From Acidobacteriota bacterium (GTDB taxonomy: Bacteria; Acidobacteriota; Terriglobia; Bryobacterales; Bryobacteraceae), in NCBI GenBank assembly GCA_016213775.1, contig JACQZR010000077.1, forward strand, positions 1 to 64,000: DNA of 64,000 nucleotides. Direction: 5' to 3'. A program made the position numbers and the translations under genes. This document shows positions 34,891-42,567 of the stretch, piece after piece. The notes below the pieces were generated by a model, which did not search any database, was not told the origin of the DNA, and worked only from the letters and a program-made list of their open reading frames with translations. The stretch's first letter is position 1. The number at the start of each line of letters is the position of its first letter.

Positions 34891-35109
34891 CTAGTTCACA
34901 ACCCGGACCTTCGGCGGATTCTTGATCGCCTGCGCGCGCTGCTTCTGCGCCTGCTTGCGTGACTTCTCCACGTGCTTGCGCTGCTGCGCCTTGCTCATGC
35001 CGTACACCGCGCGCGGCTGTTCGGTCTTCTTCTTGCGATGGAACAGCCCCGCTTCCGCAGGTCCGGCTACCAGAAGCCACAAGAAAAGGAGCGAGAGGAT
35101 GCGGTTCAT
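34891..35109 (-). CDS. Small secreted, highly basic protein
   Basis: A 72-residue protein with a clear signal peptide (MNRILSLLFLWLLVAGPAEAG). The mature part is Lys/Arg/Gln-rich (FHRKKKTEQPRAVYGMSKAQQRKHVEKSRKQAQKQ), probably one extended helix. I do not recognise a family. The charge suggests binding to polyanions such as envelope polymers. It is convergent with accC. Its ATG overlaps the stop of the doubtful upstream frame (35106-35324). Confidence 0.6.
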   Translation of the reverse strand: MNRILSLLFLWLLVAGPAEAGLFHRKKKTEQPRAVYGMSKAQQRKHVEKSRKQAQKQRAQAIKNPPKVRVVN

Positions 35110-35324
35110 AGTCCTCTATCGGCGGAAGCTCGTCCACACTTCAGATCAAAACATAACGACGCAATAGACTGAGCACGAATCCTTGTCAGGTCCTTTATTT
35201 TCAACAGCCGCTTCCTTGATTTCCGCCGACTCCCCCGGACTCTCTTCCAGAGGTACTTCCGGACCTCCGACCTCTTAATCAGTGTTTGTCGCTGTTGCTC
35301 CGAAAATAACCGTCCATTGGACAT
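35106..35324 (-). CDS. Doubtful small basic reading frame
   Basis: A 72-codon frame starting MSNGRLFSEQQRQTLIKRSE and rich in Arg/Lys. In favour: its stop overlaps the next ATG as ATGA. Against: AGA/AGG codons and composition differ from neighbours, there is no ribosome site, and the region contains repetitive tccgga-type sequence. It could be a decayed gene or noncoding. Confidence 0.2.
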   Translation of the reverse strand: MSNGRLFSEQQRQTLIKRSEVRKYLWKRVRGSRRKSRKRLLKIKDLTRIRAQSIASLCFDLKCGRASADRGL

Positions 35325-35357
35325 TCTGCCGCGCTGTGGTGCGGGCTTTCCGCCTGC

Positions 35358-35419
35358 GCGGGAATTCAGTCCCGCCTGGGGCTGGCCTGGAAAGGCCAGC
35401 CGCGGCCAGGATTGGCCGC
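35358..35419. repeat. Cluster of consecutive short hairpins
   Basis: Three perfect hairpins follow one another: gcggga-attcag-tcccgc (35358-35375), gctggcct-ggaa-aggccagc (35381-35400) and gcggcca-ggat-tggccgc (35402-35419). A weaker one (gcgg-gcttt-ccgc) precedes them at about 35341. The GGAA and GGAT tetraloops and alternating arms resemble intergenic palindromic elements that are often multicopy. It lies downstream of the glycosyltransferase gene, in an otherwise empty 334-base gap (35110-35443). Confidence 0.75.
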
Positions 35420-35443
35420 CCCACACGAATGAGCAGCCGGCGA

Positions 35444-36685
35444 TTAAGGTCGCGGTTCGGCGATGGATTGCAGGAGGGCGGCGAGGCGGCCGGCGGTTGC
35501 GGTGAAGGTGTTCTCTCTCGCGAACTGACGGGCGGCTTCGGCTTTGTTGCGCCGGTCCTGTGGATCGTTGAGCAGCCGGGCAATTGCCTGCCACAACTCC
35601 GTGCGGTTGGCGGCGAGGAGGCCGAACTCCGGCCGCATCAGCTCGCCTGCGCCGTGATGGTCCATGCAGACGGCGGCGAGGCCCGACTGGAAGGCTTCCA
35701 TTAAAGTGAGTCCGTAGCTTTCGTGGCGGGATGGGAACACGTACAAATCGGCCAGCGCGAGGAATTCCGCCTTGCGCGAGCCCACAACATGGCCTGGGAA
35801 AATTGTTTTGACGTGCCGGAGCCGGGAGGCGAGGGCGTGGAGTTTCCGCAGATGCTCGCGTCCCTTCATGAACGCCGCTTCGCCGCAAATGATCAGATAG
35901 ACGGGGTGGGCAGGAAAGCCCGGGTTGCGTTCCCATTCGAGCAGCGCCTCGATCAGGGTATCCTGGCCCTTCTCCGGGGAAATGCGGCTCAACGTGAGGA
36001 TCACCTGCGCGCCGTCCGGGATGGCCAGATCGCGGCGCAGGCTTTCCACCGCACCGGTGGTCACTGGCGCGAGCGGCGGCGCACCCCAAGGCATCACGGC
36101 GAATTTCTCCAGGCCTGTGGCCGGGTAGCAGCGGCGCATCACGTCCACCATTTGCCGCGACGGAACAATCAACTTTCGCGAGCATTCGACGCTATCGCGT
36201 TGTTTCTTCCACACCAGCTTCACCATGTCTGGCAGCGGTAGGGCGGCGAGACGATCGTACCAGCGGACCGTCGTTTCGGGGCGGAGCCAACCACGAAAGT
36301 AGATGTTGGCGATGTAGGCGACGACATCGACGTGATAGATGGTGGCAATGGCGTATCCGGCCGCGGCCAGCCTGCGAAAATCCGGACCTTCGGACACATC
36401 ATTCGCCAGGACCACTGTCGTCTTGGGGTCGTGACGCATCACCTCAGCGGTGGTGACGCGCTCCAGTTCGCGGCTGAAGCCGGCGTATTCGCGTTCGGAG
36501 AAACGCACCAGATCCGCCCCGCCAGGGCCGCCCGAAGCGAGCAGACCGGGGCCGAGGACGCGCCATTCAAAAGGCCGGGAGCGGGCCCATTCCTCGCCTA
36601 GCATGCGGCAGATGGCAGCGCCACCGCCCAGCGGAAAATTCTCGCTGCCCGCAAGGCCATGCGCCGCTGTATAAAGGACCATCAC
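35444..36685 (-). CDS. GT-B glycosyltransferase (family 4-like)
   Basis: A 413-residue retaining glycosyltransferase. The N-terminal acceptor domain contains GLAGSENFPLGGG and the C-terminal donor domain has LTLSRISPEKGQDTLIEAL, IFPGHV and the EX7E-type motif FPSRHESYGLTLMEAFQSGL. It transfers sugar from a nucleotide donor to an unknown acceptor. The start is GTG 36685 or the adjacent ATG 36682; either way it overlaps the stop of the upstream membrane/spermidine-synthase fusion (36682), so they form an operon. Confidence 0.88.
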   Translation of the reverse strand: MMVLYTAAHGLAGSENFPLGGGAAICRMLGEEWARSRPFEWRVLGPGLLASGGPGGADLVRFSEREYAGFSRELERVTTAEVMRHDPKTTVVLANDVSEGPDFRRLAAAGYAIATIYHVDVVAYIANIYFRGWLRPETTVRWYDRLAALPLPDMVKLVWKKQRDSVECSRKLIVPSRQMVDVMRRCYPATGLEKFAVMPWGAPPLAPVTTGAVESLRRDLAIPDGAQVILTLSRISPEKGQDTLIEALLEWERNPGFPAHPVYLIICGEAAFMKGREHLRKLHALASRLRHVKTIFPGHVVGSRKAEFLALADLYVFPSRHESYGLTLMEAFQSGLAAVCMDHHGAGELMRPEFGLLAANRTELWQAIARLLNDPQDRRNKAEAARQFARENTFTATAGRLAALLQSIAEPRP

Positions 36686-38715
36686 CGGATGATGCGGAAG
36701 AGGTTGCTGTAGTCGTCGGTCCAGAGCCGGACTTTGTCGCTCATCTGCGGCTGCGCAAAGCTCTTGAGATCCCCTTTGGAGAGCGCTTCCCTGCTGCCTA
36801 CAAGCACCATATCGGTGGCGTAGTAGGCGAGGTCATCGTCACCGGGATCGGCGACATACACGGCCGCTTTGCCCACTGCCTGAGCCGCGAGGGCGACAAC
36901 GGGTTCGAGGTTCAGATAGCGGTTGGAGATGTGCATCACGAGAATCCCGTCGGGCTTGAGATGGCGGAAGTAGAGTTCGAACGCCTCCTTTGTCAGCAGG
37001 TGAACCGGCACGCTGTCGCTCGAGAAGGCGTCCATGTGAAGGATGTCGAAGTTGTTGGGTTGCTCGCGTTCCAGGGACAGGCGTGCGTCACCAAGCACGA
37101 TGTCGATCTTGCCCGGGCAGTCCTTGATGAAGGTGAATTCGGTCTTGGCGACATCGATCACGAGCGGGTTGATTTCGTAGATGCGGATGTAGTCGATGGC
37201 GCGTGCGTAGGTGATCATCACGCCTGCACCGAGTCCCGTGATGCCGATACGCTGCGGTTTGGCGCGGTCCTTGGCAAAGATGGCCCGGGCGACTCCGGTG
37301 GTTGGTCCGAAGTAGCTGGTGGCCTCGCGGGCACGGGCCGGATGCAGATACTGCTCGCCGTGGTTGATCACGCCGTGCGTCAGCTTGCGGGACCAGTCGC
37401 TCTCGTCGGGAGTGCCGTAATCGGCCGTTCGCAACTCGCCATAGAAATTCCGGGCGATGACACGATAGCCTCTTGAGTTCTCGTGAACCATCCGGCCGAG
37501 GACGACAATCAGGATCAATGTGCCCCCGGCGGCCAACACCCATCCCCAACCGCCCTGCGTTTGCTGCAAAGGGCTCTGGCGATCGCGATAGTGGGAGAGC
37601 ATGACGAGCAGCGCGCAGAGCACCATGCCGATCTCGAGTTCAATGTACTGATTGAAGACGTACGGAGCGAGGATGCCGACAAACAGCCCGCCGAGCGCAC
37701 CGCCGACGGAGATCATCAGGTAGAAGCCGGTGAGGTAACGCGGGTGGGGCTTCCATGTGGCGAGCTCGCCATGACAGGCCATGCAGCAAAAGAAAAGCCC
37801 GCAGGCGAAGACGGCCACTTTCGACCGGATGCGGATTTCCATATCCGCGCGCAGCGCCCATGTCATGGCCGCGAGGGCCGCCGCCACCAGAGGCAGATAC
37901 CAGAGCCGGCTGTACCAGCCCTTGCTATCGAAGGTGAGGATGAAGCTCAACAGATAGAGGCTGAGGGGCAGCACCCAGAGGAAGGGAATGGGGGCGACAT
38001 CGGAAGTGAGGTGGGTAGTGACAGCCAGCAGCAAGACCGATGCGCAGGCGGCAAGCCCGGCCCACAGCACCCACATTCCGAGCCCCGGCGGCGCCACCGC
38101 AACTTCGTCCGAAGCGCTCTCTAAAGTGGTGGATTTGAGGTCGCGGCTTTTCCAGGCGCACAAAGCGCACAAAGCTACGAACAGGGCGTAGGCGCCGCTC
38201 CAGATGTTGGCCTGCACACGCGTCGGCAACAGCGGTTCCACCAGAGTGGGATAGCCGAGCAACCCCAGCATGGAGCCGATGTTCGACAGCGCGAATAAAC
38301 GGTAAGGCGATGCATCGGGGAAGGCGCGCGCATACCACGCCTGAATCAGCGGGCCGGTGGTGGAAAGCAGCAGATACGGAATACCGACAGTCCCTGCGAG
38401 CAGCGCGAGAATCCGGAACGTGGGGTTTTCAAAGCCGGCGGGCTTCCATGCGTCGCCAGGGACTATGGGGAGTACCGCCAGGCTGAGCGCCATCAGAACA
38501 ATGTGCAGCGTGGTCTGCCCTCGCGAGGCCAGTTTGTTGGTTGTCCAGTGCGAATACAGATACCCGCCGAGCAACGCCGTTTGAAAGAAGAGCATGCACG
38601 TGGTCCAAACCGCGGCTGTTCCGCCGAACCAGGGGAGGATGATTTTGGCGATGATCGGCTGAACCTGGAAGAGCAGGAACGCGCTTACAAAGATCGTGCA
38701 GGCGTAGAGAAACAT
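36682..38715 (-). CDS. Polytopic membrane protein fused to a spermidine-synthase-like domain (copy 1)
   Basis: About 677 residues from the ATG giving MFLYACTIFVSAFLLFQVQP; an in-frame extension to 38781 is possible. The first ~430 residues form about ten membrane helices starting with QVQPIIAKIILPWFGG, as in fused MFS/spermidine synthase proteins. The C-terminal ~230 residues are a Rossmann methyltransferase-like domain: GITGLGAGVMITYA (nucleotide loop), YEINPLVIDVA, LGDARLSLE, LHMDAFSSDSVP, and a WTDDYSNLF tail. True polyamine synthesis is unproven, and the role is unknown. Closely similar to the protein at 42568-44571. Confidence 0.85.
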   Translation of the reverse strand: MFLYACTIFVSAFLLFQVQPIIAKIILPWFGGTAAVWTTCMLFFQTALLGGYLYSHWTTNKLASRGQTTLHIVLMALSLAVLPIVPGDAWKPAGFENPTFRILALLAGTVGIPYLLLSTTGPLIQAWYARAFPDASPYRLFALSNIGSMLGLLGYPTLVEPLLPTRVQANIWSGAYALFVALCALCAWKSRDLKSTTLESASDEVAVAPPGLGMWVLWAGLAACASVLLLAVTTHLTSDVAPIPFLWVLPLSLYLLSFILTFDSKGWYSRLWYLPLVAAALAAMTWALRADMEIRIRSKVAVFACGLFFCCMACHGELATWKPHPRYLTGFYLMISVGGALGGLFVGILAPYVFNQYIELEIGMVLCALLVMLSHYRDRQSPLQQTQGGWGWVLAAGGTLILIVVLGRMVHENSRGYRVIARNFYGELRTADYGTPDESDWSRKLTHGVINHGEQYLHPARAREATSYFGPTTGVARAIFAKDRAKPQRIGITGLGAGVMITYARAIDYIRIYEINPLVIDVAKTEFTFIKDCPGKIDIVLGDARLSLEREQPNNFDILHMDAFSSDSVPVHLLTKEAFELYFRHLKPDGILVMHISNRYLNLEPVVALAAQAVGKAAVYVADPGDDDLAYYATDMVLVGSREALSKGDLKSFAQPQMSDKVRLWTDDYSNLFRIIR

Positions 38716-38993
38716 CGAACGGAATTGGATACCTTCGGTACAGTATCGCATGGGTTCCATGCAATGCTGATTTGTGGGCATTCCGGGGACGAGGGAGCCG
38801 ACTGGACCGCGTCGTCAGCGTGGATCCGGACGGGGTACTGCAAGGCAGCGGCAAGTCCATGCGGCACGTGAAACTGAGACCGGGAGCGATGACAAGCGCG
38901 CCAGCGCTAAACAGGCTCATCGAGGCGGCGTACTCGGATACAAAGGCGCGCATCGAAACCGGCAAAATTCAGAGAAACGCCAAGATGGTGTCA

Positions 38994-39311
38994 TCATTCC
39001 GGCGAGGGTCCACCCGGATTCGAGGCCAGCGGATCTAAAGCACGGAGTACGGCGGCTTTGAGCGGCGGCAAATCACTCTGTACTGTTTTCCAGATAACCG
39101 GCAGCTCGATCCGTTCGTATTGGTGACGCAGCCAGTTCCCCATGCCCCGTATGTCGCGCCACGGCATGCCGGGACAGCGGGTCTCGGCGTGAGCCCCAAG
39201 GCGAATGGCCGCCTCGCTGATGATCAGCAGCTTACGTTCGACCGCCGCGACGGTCCTTGGATCTTCGTGGAATGCTTCGAAATCCATGCCAGAGGTGAAC
39301 GACTCAATCAT
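38994..39311 (-). CDS. HepT-like (DUF86) toxin, probably degenerate
   Basis: A 105-residue HEPN protein (MIESFTSGMDFEAFHEDPRTVAAVERKLLIISEAA...). The family RNase motif is Arg-x4-His-x-Tyr; here the segment reads RGMGNWLRHQYERI, with His and Tyr kept but the Arg position occupied by Gly. Similarity continues upstream of the first ATG (a NSLRDIADAAG stretch) without an in-frame start, so the N-terminus may be lost or use a rare start. It follows the nucleotidyltransferase antitoxin by 44 bases. Activity is doubtful. Confidence 0.75.
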   Translation of the reverse strand: MIESFTSGMDFEAFHEDPRTVAAVERKLLIISEAAIRLGAHAETRCPGMPWRDIRGMGNWLRHQYERIELPVIWKTVQSDLPPLKAAVLRALDPLASNPGGPSPE

Positions 39312-39355
39312 GCCGGCGGCATCTGCGATGTCGCGCAGGGAGTTGGTCGTCGTCT

Positions 39356-39652
39356 CTAAAAGGCAAACACTGCCTCGCGGGTGACTCGCTCGCGAATACG
39401 GCCCTTCAGCGCTCGGGCCGGGGTCAGTTCCACCCGAACGCCGAGAATGTCGGTGAGCCGATTCTCCAGACCCACCATCTCCAAGAGCGAGAATTGTCTT
39501 GTGGGATCGAAGTCGGCCATCAGATCCACGTCAGATTCAGAAGACGCGTCGCCGCGAGCGACCGAACCGAAGAGGGAAAGACGCATGATTCCGGCCGCCT
39601 TCAACTCCGGTTCATATTCGCGCAGCTTCTCTAACACCGTGGACTTATCCAT
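39356..39652 (-). CDS. MntA-like nucleotidyltransferase antitoxin
   Basis: A 98-residue minimal nucleotidyltransferase with the catalytic motif LFGSVARGDASSESDVDLMADF (Gly-Ser...Asp-x-Asp). In MntA/HepT pairs this protein adenylylates the Tyr of the HepT motif, silencing it. Domain length and motif are complete. It precedes the HepT-like gene and would be its antitoxin; whether it still has a functional partner depends on the Arg change noted there. Confidence 0.88.
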   Translation of the reverse strand: MDKSTVLEKLREYEPELKAAGIMRLSLFGSVARGDASSESDVDLMADFDPTRQFSLLEMVGLENRLTDILGVRVELTPARALKGRIRERVTREAVFAF

Positions 39653-39754
39653 CGCTCCATCCCCTACCTATTCTCGCGCAGCTCGACGGGTTCGGAAAAC
39701 ATGGCCTGACCTGGCTCGCCAAGCGGTGTCCTTCCCAGCGCGGCGGACCGGCAG

Positions 39755-39957
39755 CTACTTCAAGATGCGGAACAGGTTGCTGTAGTCGTCGGTCCAGAGG
39801 CGGACGTTTGGTGGTCGCCGGGGCCACATCCGCGACGCCGGCGCGCCGCAGAATGGAACGGTCAGCCCATGATGGTGCGATAGGATGCTCGTTCACTTTG
39901 CCCAGCGCTTCGGCTGCGCTCGAAAGGGCGTCCATGTGGATGATGTCGTAAATTCCG
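39755..39957 (-). pseudogene. Relic of the C-terminus of a spermidine-synthase-like fusion (copy 3)
   Basis: On the minus strand this piece encodes fragments IYDIIHMDAL, AEALGKV and RSILRRAGVADVAP before a frameshift into the tail. The terminal 52 bases (39755-39806) are identical to the 3' end of the second fusion gene (42568-42619). The stretch between HMDA and AEALGKV is deleted (roughly 50 codons), so the piece is not functional. With 39653-39754 it fills the gap between the MntA gene and the ADOP permease, where I see no other gene. Confidence 0.85.
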
Positions 39958-40085
39958 CGGACGCGCCCATTCGTCCCATTTCGGGACACTCCGATCCGGA
40001 AGCGAGAAACGTTTGGCCTTGCTGATTGAACCGAATCAAGCACTTAAATTCGGAAGCCAAATTGCAAATCAACGGCAGGAATCAC

Positions 40086-42515
40086 ATGCGAGGCATCCTT
40101 GAAGACCTCCGGTATGCGGCTGGTGTTCTCCGCAGGACGCCGGCCTTGACAGCGGCTGCTGTGCTTACGCTGGCGCTCGGCATTGCCGCCACGACGACCG
40201 TCTATGGCTGGATCGACGGGATGGTACTGCACCCGTTCAGCGGCGTCACGGACGACGGACAGCTCGCGGTACTCGAATCCGTCCGTGCCAGCGGCATCGA
40301 GAATCCTAACGTCTCTTATGCCGACTTCCGGGACTTCCAGGACAACCTTCGAAGCATCTCCGGATTGATGCTGAACCAACAGGCCCCCGCCTCCATCGGT
40401 GACGGAGAGAACACTCATTCCGCGTGGTTCGAATTGGTCTCTGGAAACTACTTCGACGTCTTGGGGGTAAAGCCAAGCCTGGGCCGCACGTTCGCTCGCG
40501 ACGAATACGGCGACGCGGCCAAAGGGTTCACGGCGGTTATCAGCTACCGGCTGTGGCAGCATTACTTCCAGGGCGACCCGTCCACTCTCGGCCGTACCGT
40601 ACACATTAACCGGCAGCGGGTCACCATCGTCGGTGTGGCGAATCCCGAGTTTCACGGCGATATTCCTGGGATCGCGCTCGACGGCTGGGTTTCGATGCCA
40701 TTGGCCAGCGAACGCGAGCGGGATGCGCGGCACTTCAGGGCCGTCGTCAGGCTCAAACCCGGTGTCACCGTCTCCGAGGCAAACGCCGAAGTGGCGACGG
40801 TGGCGGCGCGCCTTGCCCGCGCCTTTCCGAAGACGAACGAAGGGATCGGTGCCCGGATCGTACCGATTTGGAGGGCGCAGTCGGGGGTTTCAGGCATTCT
40901 GGCGTCGCCGCTGGCCATCCTCGGCGCGGCCTGCGGACTCGTCCTGCTGATTGCGTGCGCCAATGTGGCCAATCTCCTGCTGGCTCGTTCTGCCTCCCGG
41001 CAGACGGAGTTCGGCATCCGTGCCGCCTTGGGCGCGGGCCCGGGCCGGTTGAGCCGTCAGTTGATTTGCGAAAGCCTGGTTCTGGCGGTTCTGGCAACGC
41101 TTGCAGCATTGCCCATCGTGGTGTGGTTTCAGAACGTGCTCGTGCATTTCGTGCCGCCCACGGGATTGCCGTTGAACTTGGACGTCCACCCGAGCGCGCG
41201 GGTGTTCCTATTTGCCGCGCTGGTCTGTCTGGCTTCCGCCCTGATGTCCGGTCTTCCGCCCGCGTTTCAGTCGGTTCGGCGCAGCGTAGTGGATGCACTC
41301 AGGCAAGGGGGGAGAGGTGGTACAGGGGGCGCGCACTCGCGACGCATCTCCGGGGTGCTGGTGGCAGCCGAAGTGGGCCTGGCGCTCGCGACGCTCATGA
41401 CGCTGGGACTGTTTCTCCGAAGCCTTTACGGATTGCAGAACACTCCGCCCGGATTCGATCACCGCAACGTGACAGTCTGCCGTCTCTTTCTGTCGACGAA
41501 CAACTTCACCTCCGCTGAGGAGCAGCAGTTCTCGCGGCGACTGCGCGAGCGGCTGCTCGCCGTGCCAGGAGTGACAGGCGCCGCTTATTCCGACTCGATC
41601 CCGCTCGGCTTCGGGCTCGGGAAATGGGCCAAGGTTTTTGTCGAAGGGTATGCGTCGAGGCCCGGCGAGAGCCTGGACGTACATCGCGCCTCGGTGTCGC
41701 CGGGCTACTTCGACCTGCTGAGGGTGCCGCTTCTCGCCGGGCGCGATTTCCGGCCTGAGGACAATGAAAAGGCACCACGCGTCATGATCGTCAACGAATC
41801 CTTCGCGCGGCGCTTTTTCGACGGACGCGACCCGGTGGGGCGCCGGGTACAGATTCATGGCAGACCGTTCACGATTGTGGGAATGGTGAAGGACAGCAGG
41901 CATTCCAGCCTGTCTGAAGCGGCGCAACCGTACTTCTATACGTCCTTCGACCAGGTACACGGCGGCAGCGGTGATGGCGGCGTGGCCCTCTATGCACGGA
42001 CAGGCGGCGATGCGCGCGGTTTCGTCCCCGTGCTCCGCCGCGAGATGTCGGCCATCGATCCGAACTCGGCCGGCCTGACGGCCATGCCCCTGTCGGATTA
42101 CATCTCGGCTGCCTGGTTCGGGCCGCGGCTCGCTTCGGTGTTCCTCGGAGTGCTCGGCGTCATTTCCATGCTGCTCGCCGGTGTAGGTCTTTACGGAGTC
42201 ATGGCTTACTCGGTGAGCCAGCGGAGCCGGGAAATCGGTATCCGGATGGCGCTGGGGGCCGACCCTCAAACTGTGCTCCGGATGGTTGTGAGGCGAGGCC
42301 TGTTGCTGGCCTTATCGGGGATCGCCGCCGGGCTCGCCATCGCACTGGCAGCGACCCCGCAGCTCGCGCCTCTGCTGTACCGTGTCAGTCCAGCGGACCC
42401 TGTAAGCATAGCGGGAGCAGCGCTGTTCCTGATCGTGGTTGCTGTAATCGCAAGCCTGATCCCAGCGCTGCGAGCTACCAGGGTTGACCCGATGATCGTG
42501 CTCCGACAGGAGTGA
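40086..42515 (+). CDS. ADOP-type duplicated ABC permease (MacB/FtsX family)
   Basis: An 809-residue protein starting at ATG 40086 behind AGGA. It has the ADOP layout: an N-terminal membrane helix and MacB-like periplasmic domain (about 15-250), an FtsX helix bundle (ILGAACGLVLLIACANVANLLLARSA, FGIRAALGAG), a second MacB-like domain (about 430-650) and a second FtsX bundle (GVISMLLAGVGLYGVMAYSVSQRSREIGIRMALGA, ending ATRVDPMIVLRQE). No ATPase gene accompanies it, as usual for these orphan permeases. Probably exports peptides, lipoproteins or antimicrobials. It lies between the relic and the intact copy of the fusion gene. Confidence 0.9.
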   Translation: MRGILEDLRYAAGVLRRTPALTAAAVLTLALGIAATTTVYGWIDGMVLHPFSGVTDDGQLAVLESVRASGIENPNVSYADFRDFQDNLRSISGLMLNQQAPASIGDGENTHSAWFELVSGNYFDVLGVKPSLGRTFARDEYGDAAKGFTAVISYRLWQHYFQGDPSTLGRTVHINRQRVTIVGVANPEFHGDIPGIALDGWVSMPLASERERDARHFRAVVRLKPGVTVSEANAEVATVAARLARAFPKTNEGIGARIVPIWRAQSGVSGILASPLAILGAACGLVLLIACANVANLLLARSASRQTEFGIRAALGAGPGRLSRQLICESLVLAVLATLAALPIVVWFQNVLVHFVPPTGLPLNLDVHPSARVFLFAALVCLASALMSGLPPAFQSVRRSVVDALRQGGRGGTGGAHSRRISGVLVAAEVGLALATLMTLGLFLRSLYGLQNTPPGFDHRNVTVCRLFLSTNNFTSAEEQQFSRRLRERLLAVPGVTGAAYSDSIPLGFGLGKWAKVFVEGYASRPGESLDVHRASVSPGYFDLLRVPLLAGRDFRPEDNEKAPRVMIVNESFARRFFDGRDPVGRRVQIHGRPFTIVGMVKDSRHSSLSEAAQPYFYTSFDQVHGGSGDGGVALYARTGGDARGFVPVLRREMSAIDPNSAGLTAMPLSDYISAAWFGPRLASVFLGVLGVISMLLAGVGLYGVMAYSVSQRSREIGIRMALGADPQTVLRMVVRRGLLLALSGIAAGLAIALAATPQLAPLLYRVSPADPVSIAGAALFLIVVAVIASLIPALRATRVDPMIVLRQE

Positions 42516-42567
42516 CTGGCCGAGGATTGTGGCAGCGTCAGGGGTTGCCAGCCATGCGGGCCGGCGG

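Noticed and set aside
35106-36185. 359-codon minus-strand frame across the glycosyltransferase gene
   Set aside because: Out-of-frame shadow of the glycosyltransferase on the same strand; only its last 72 codons were kept as a doubtful candidate.
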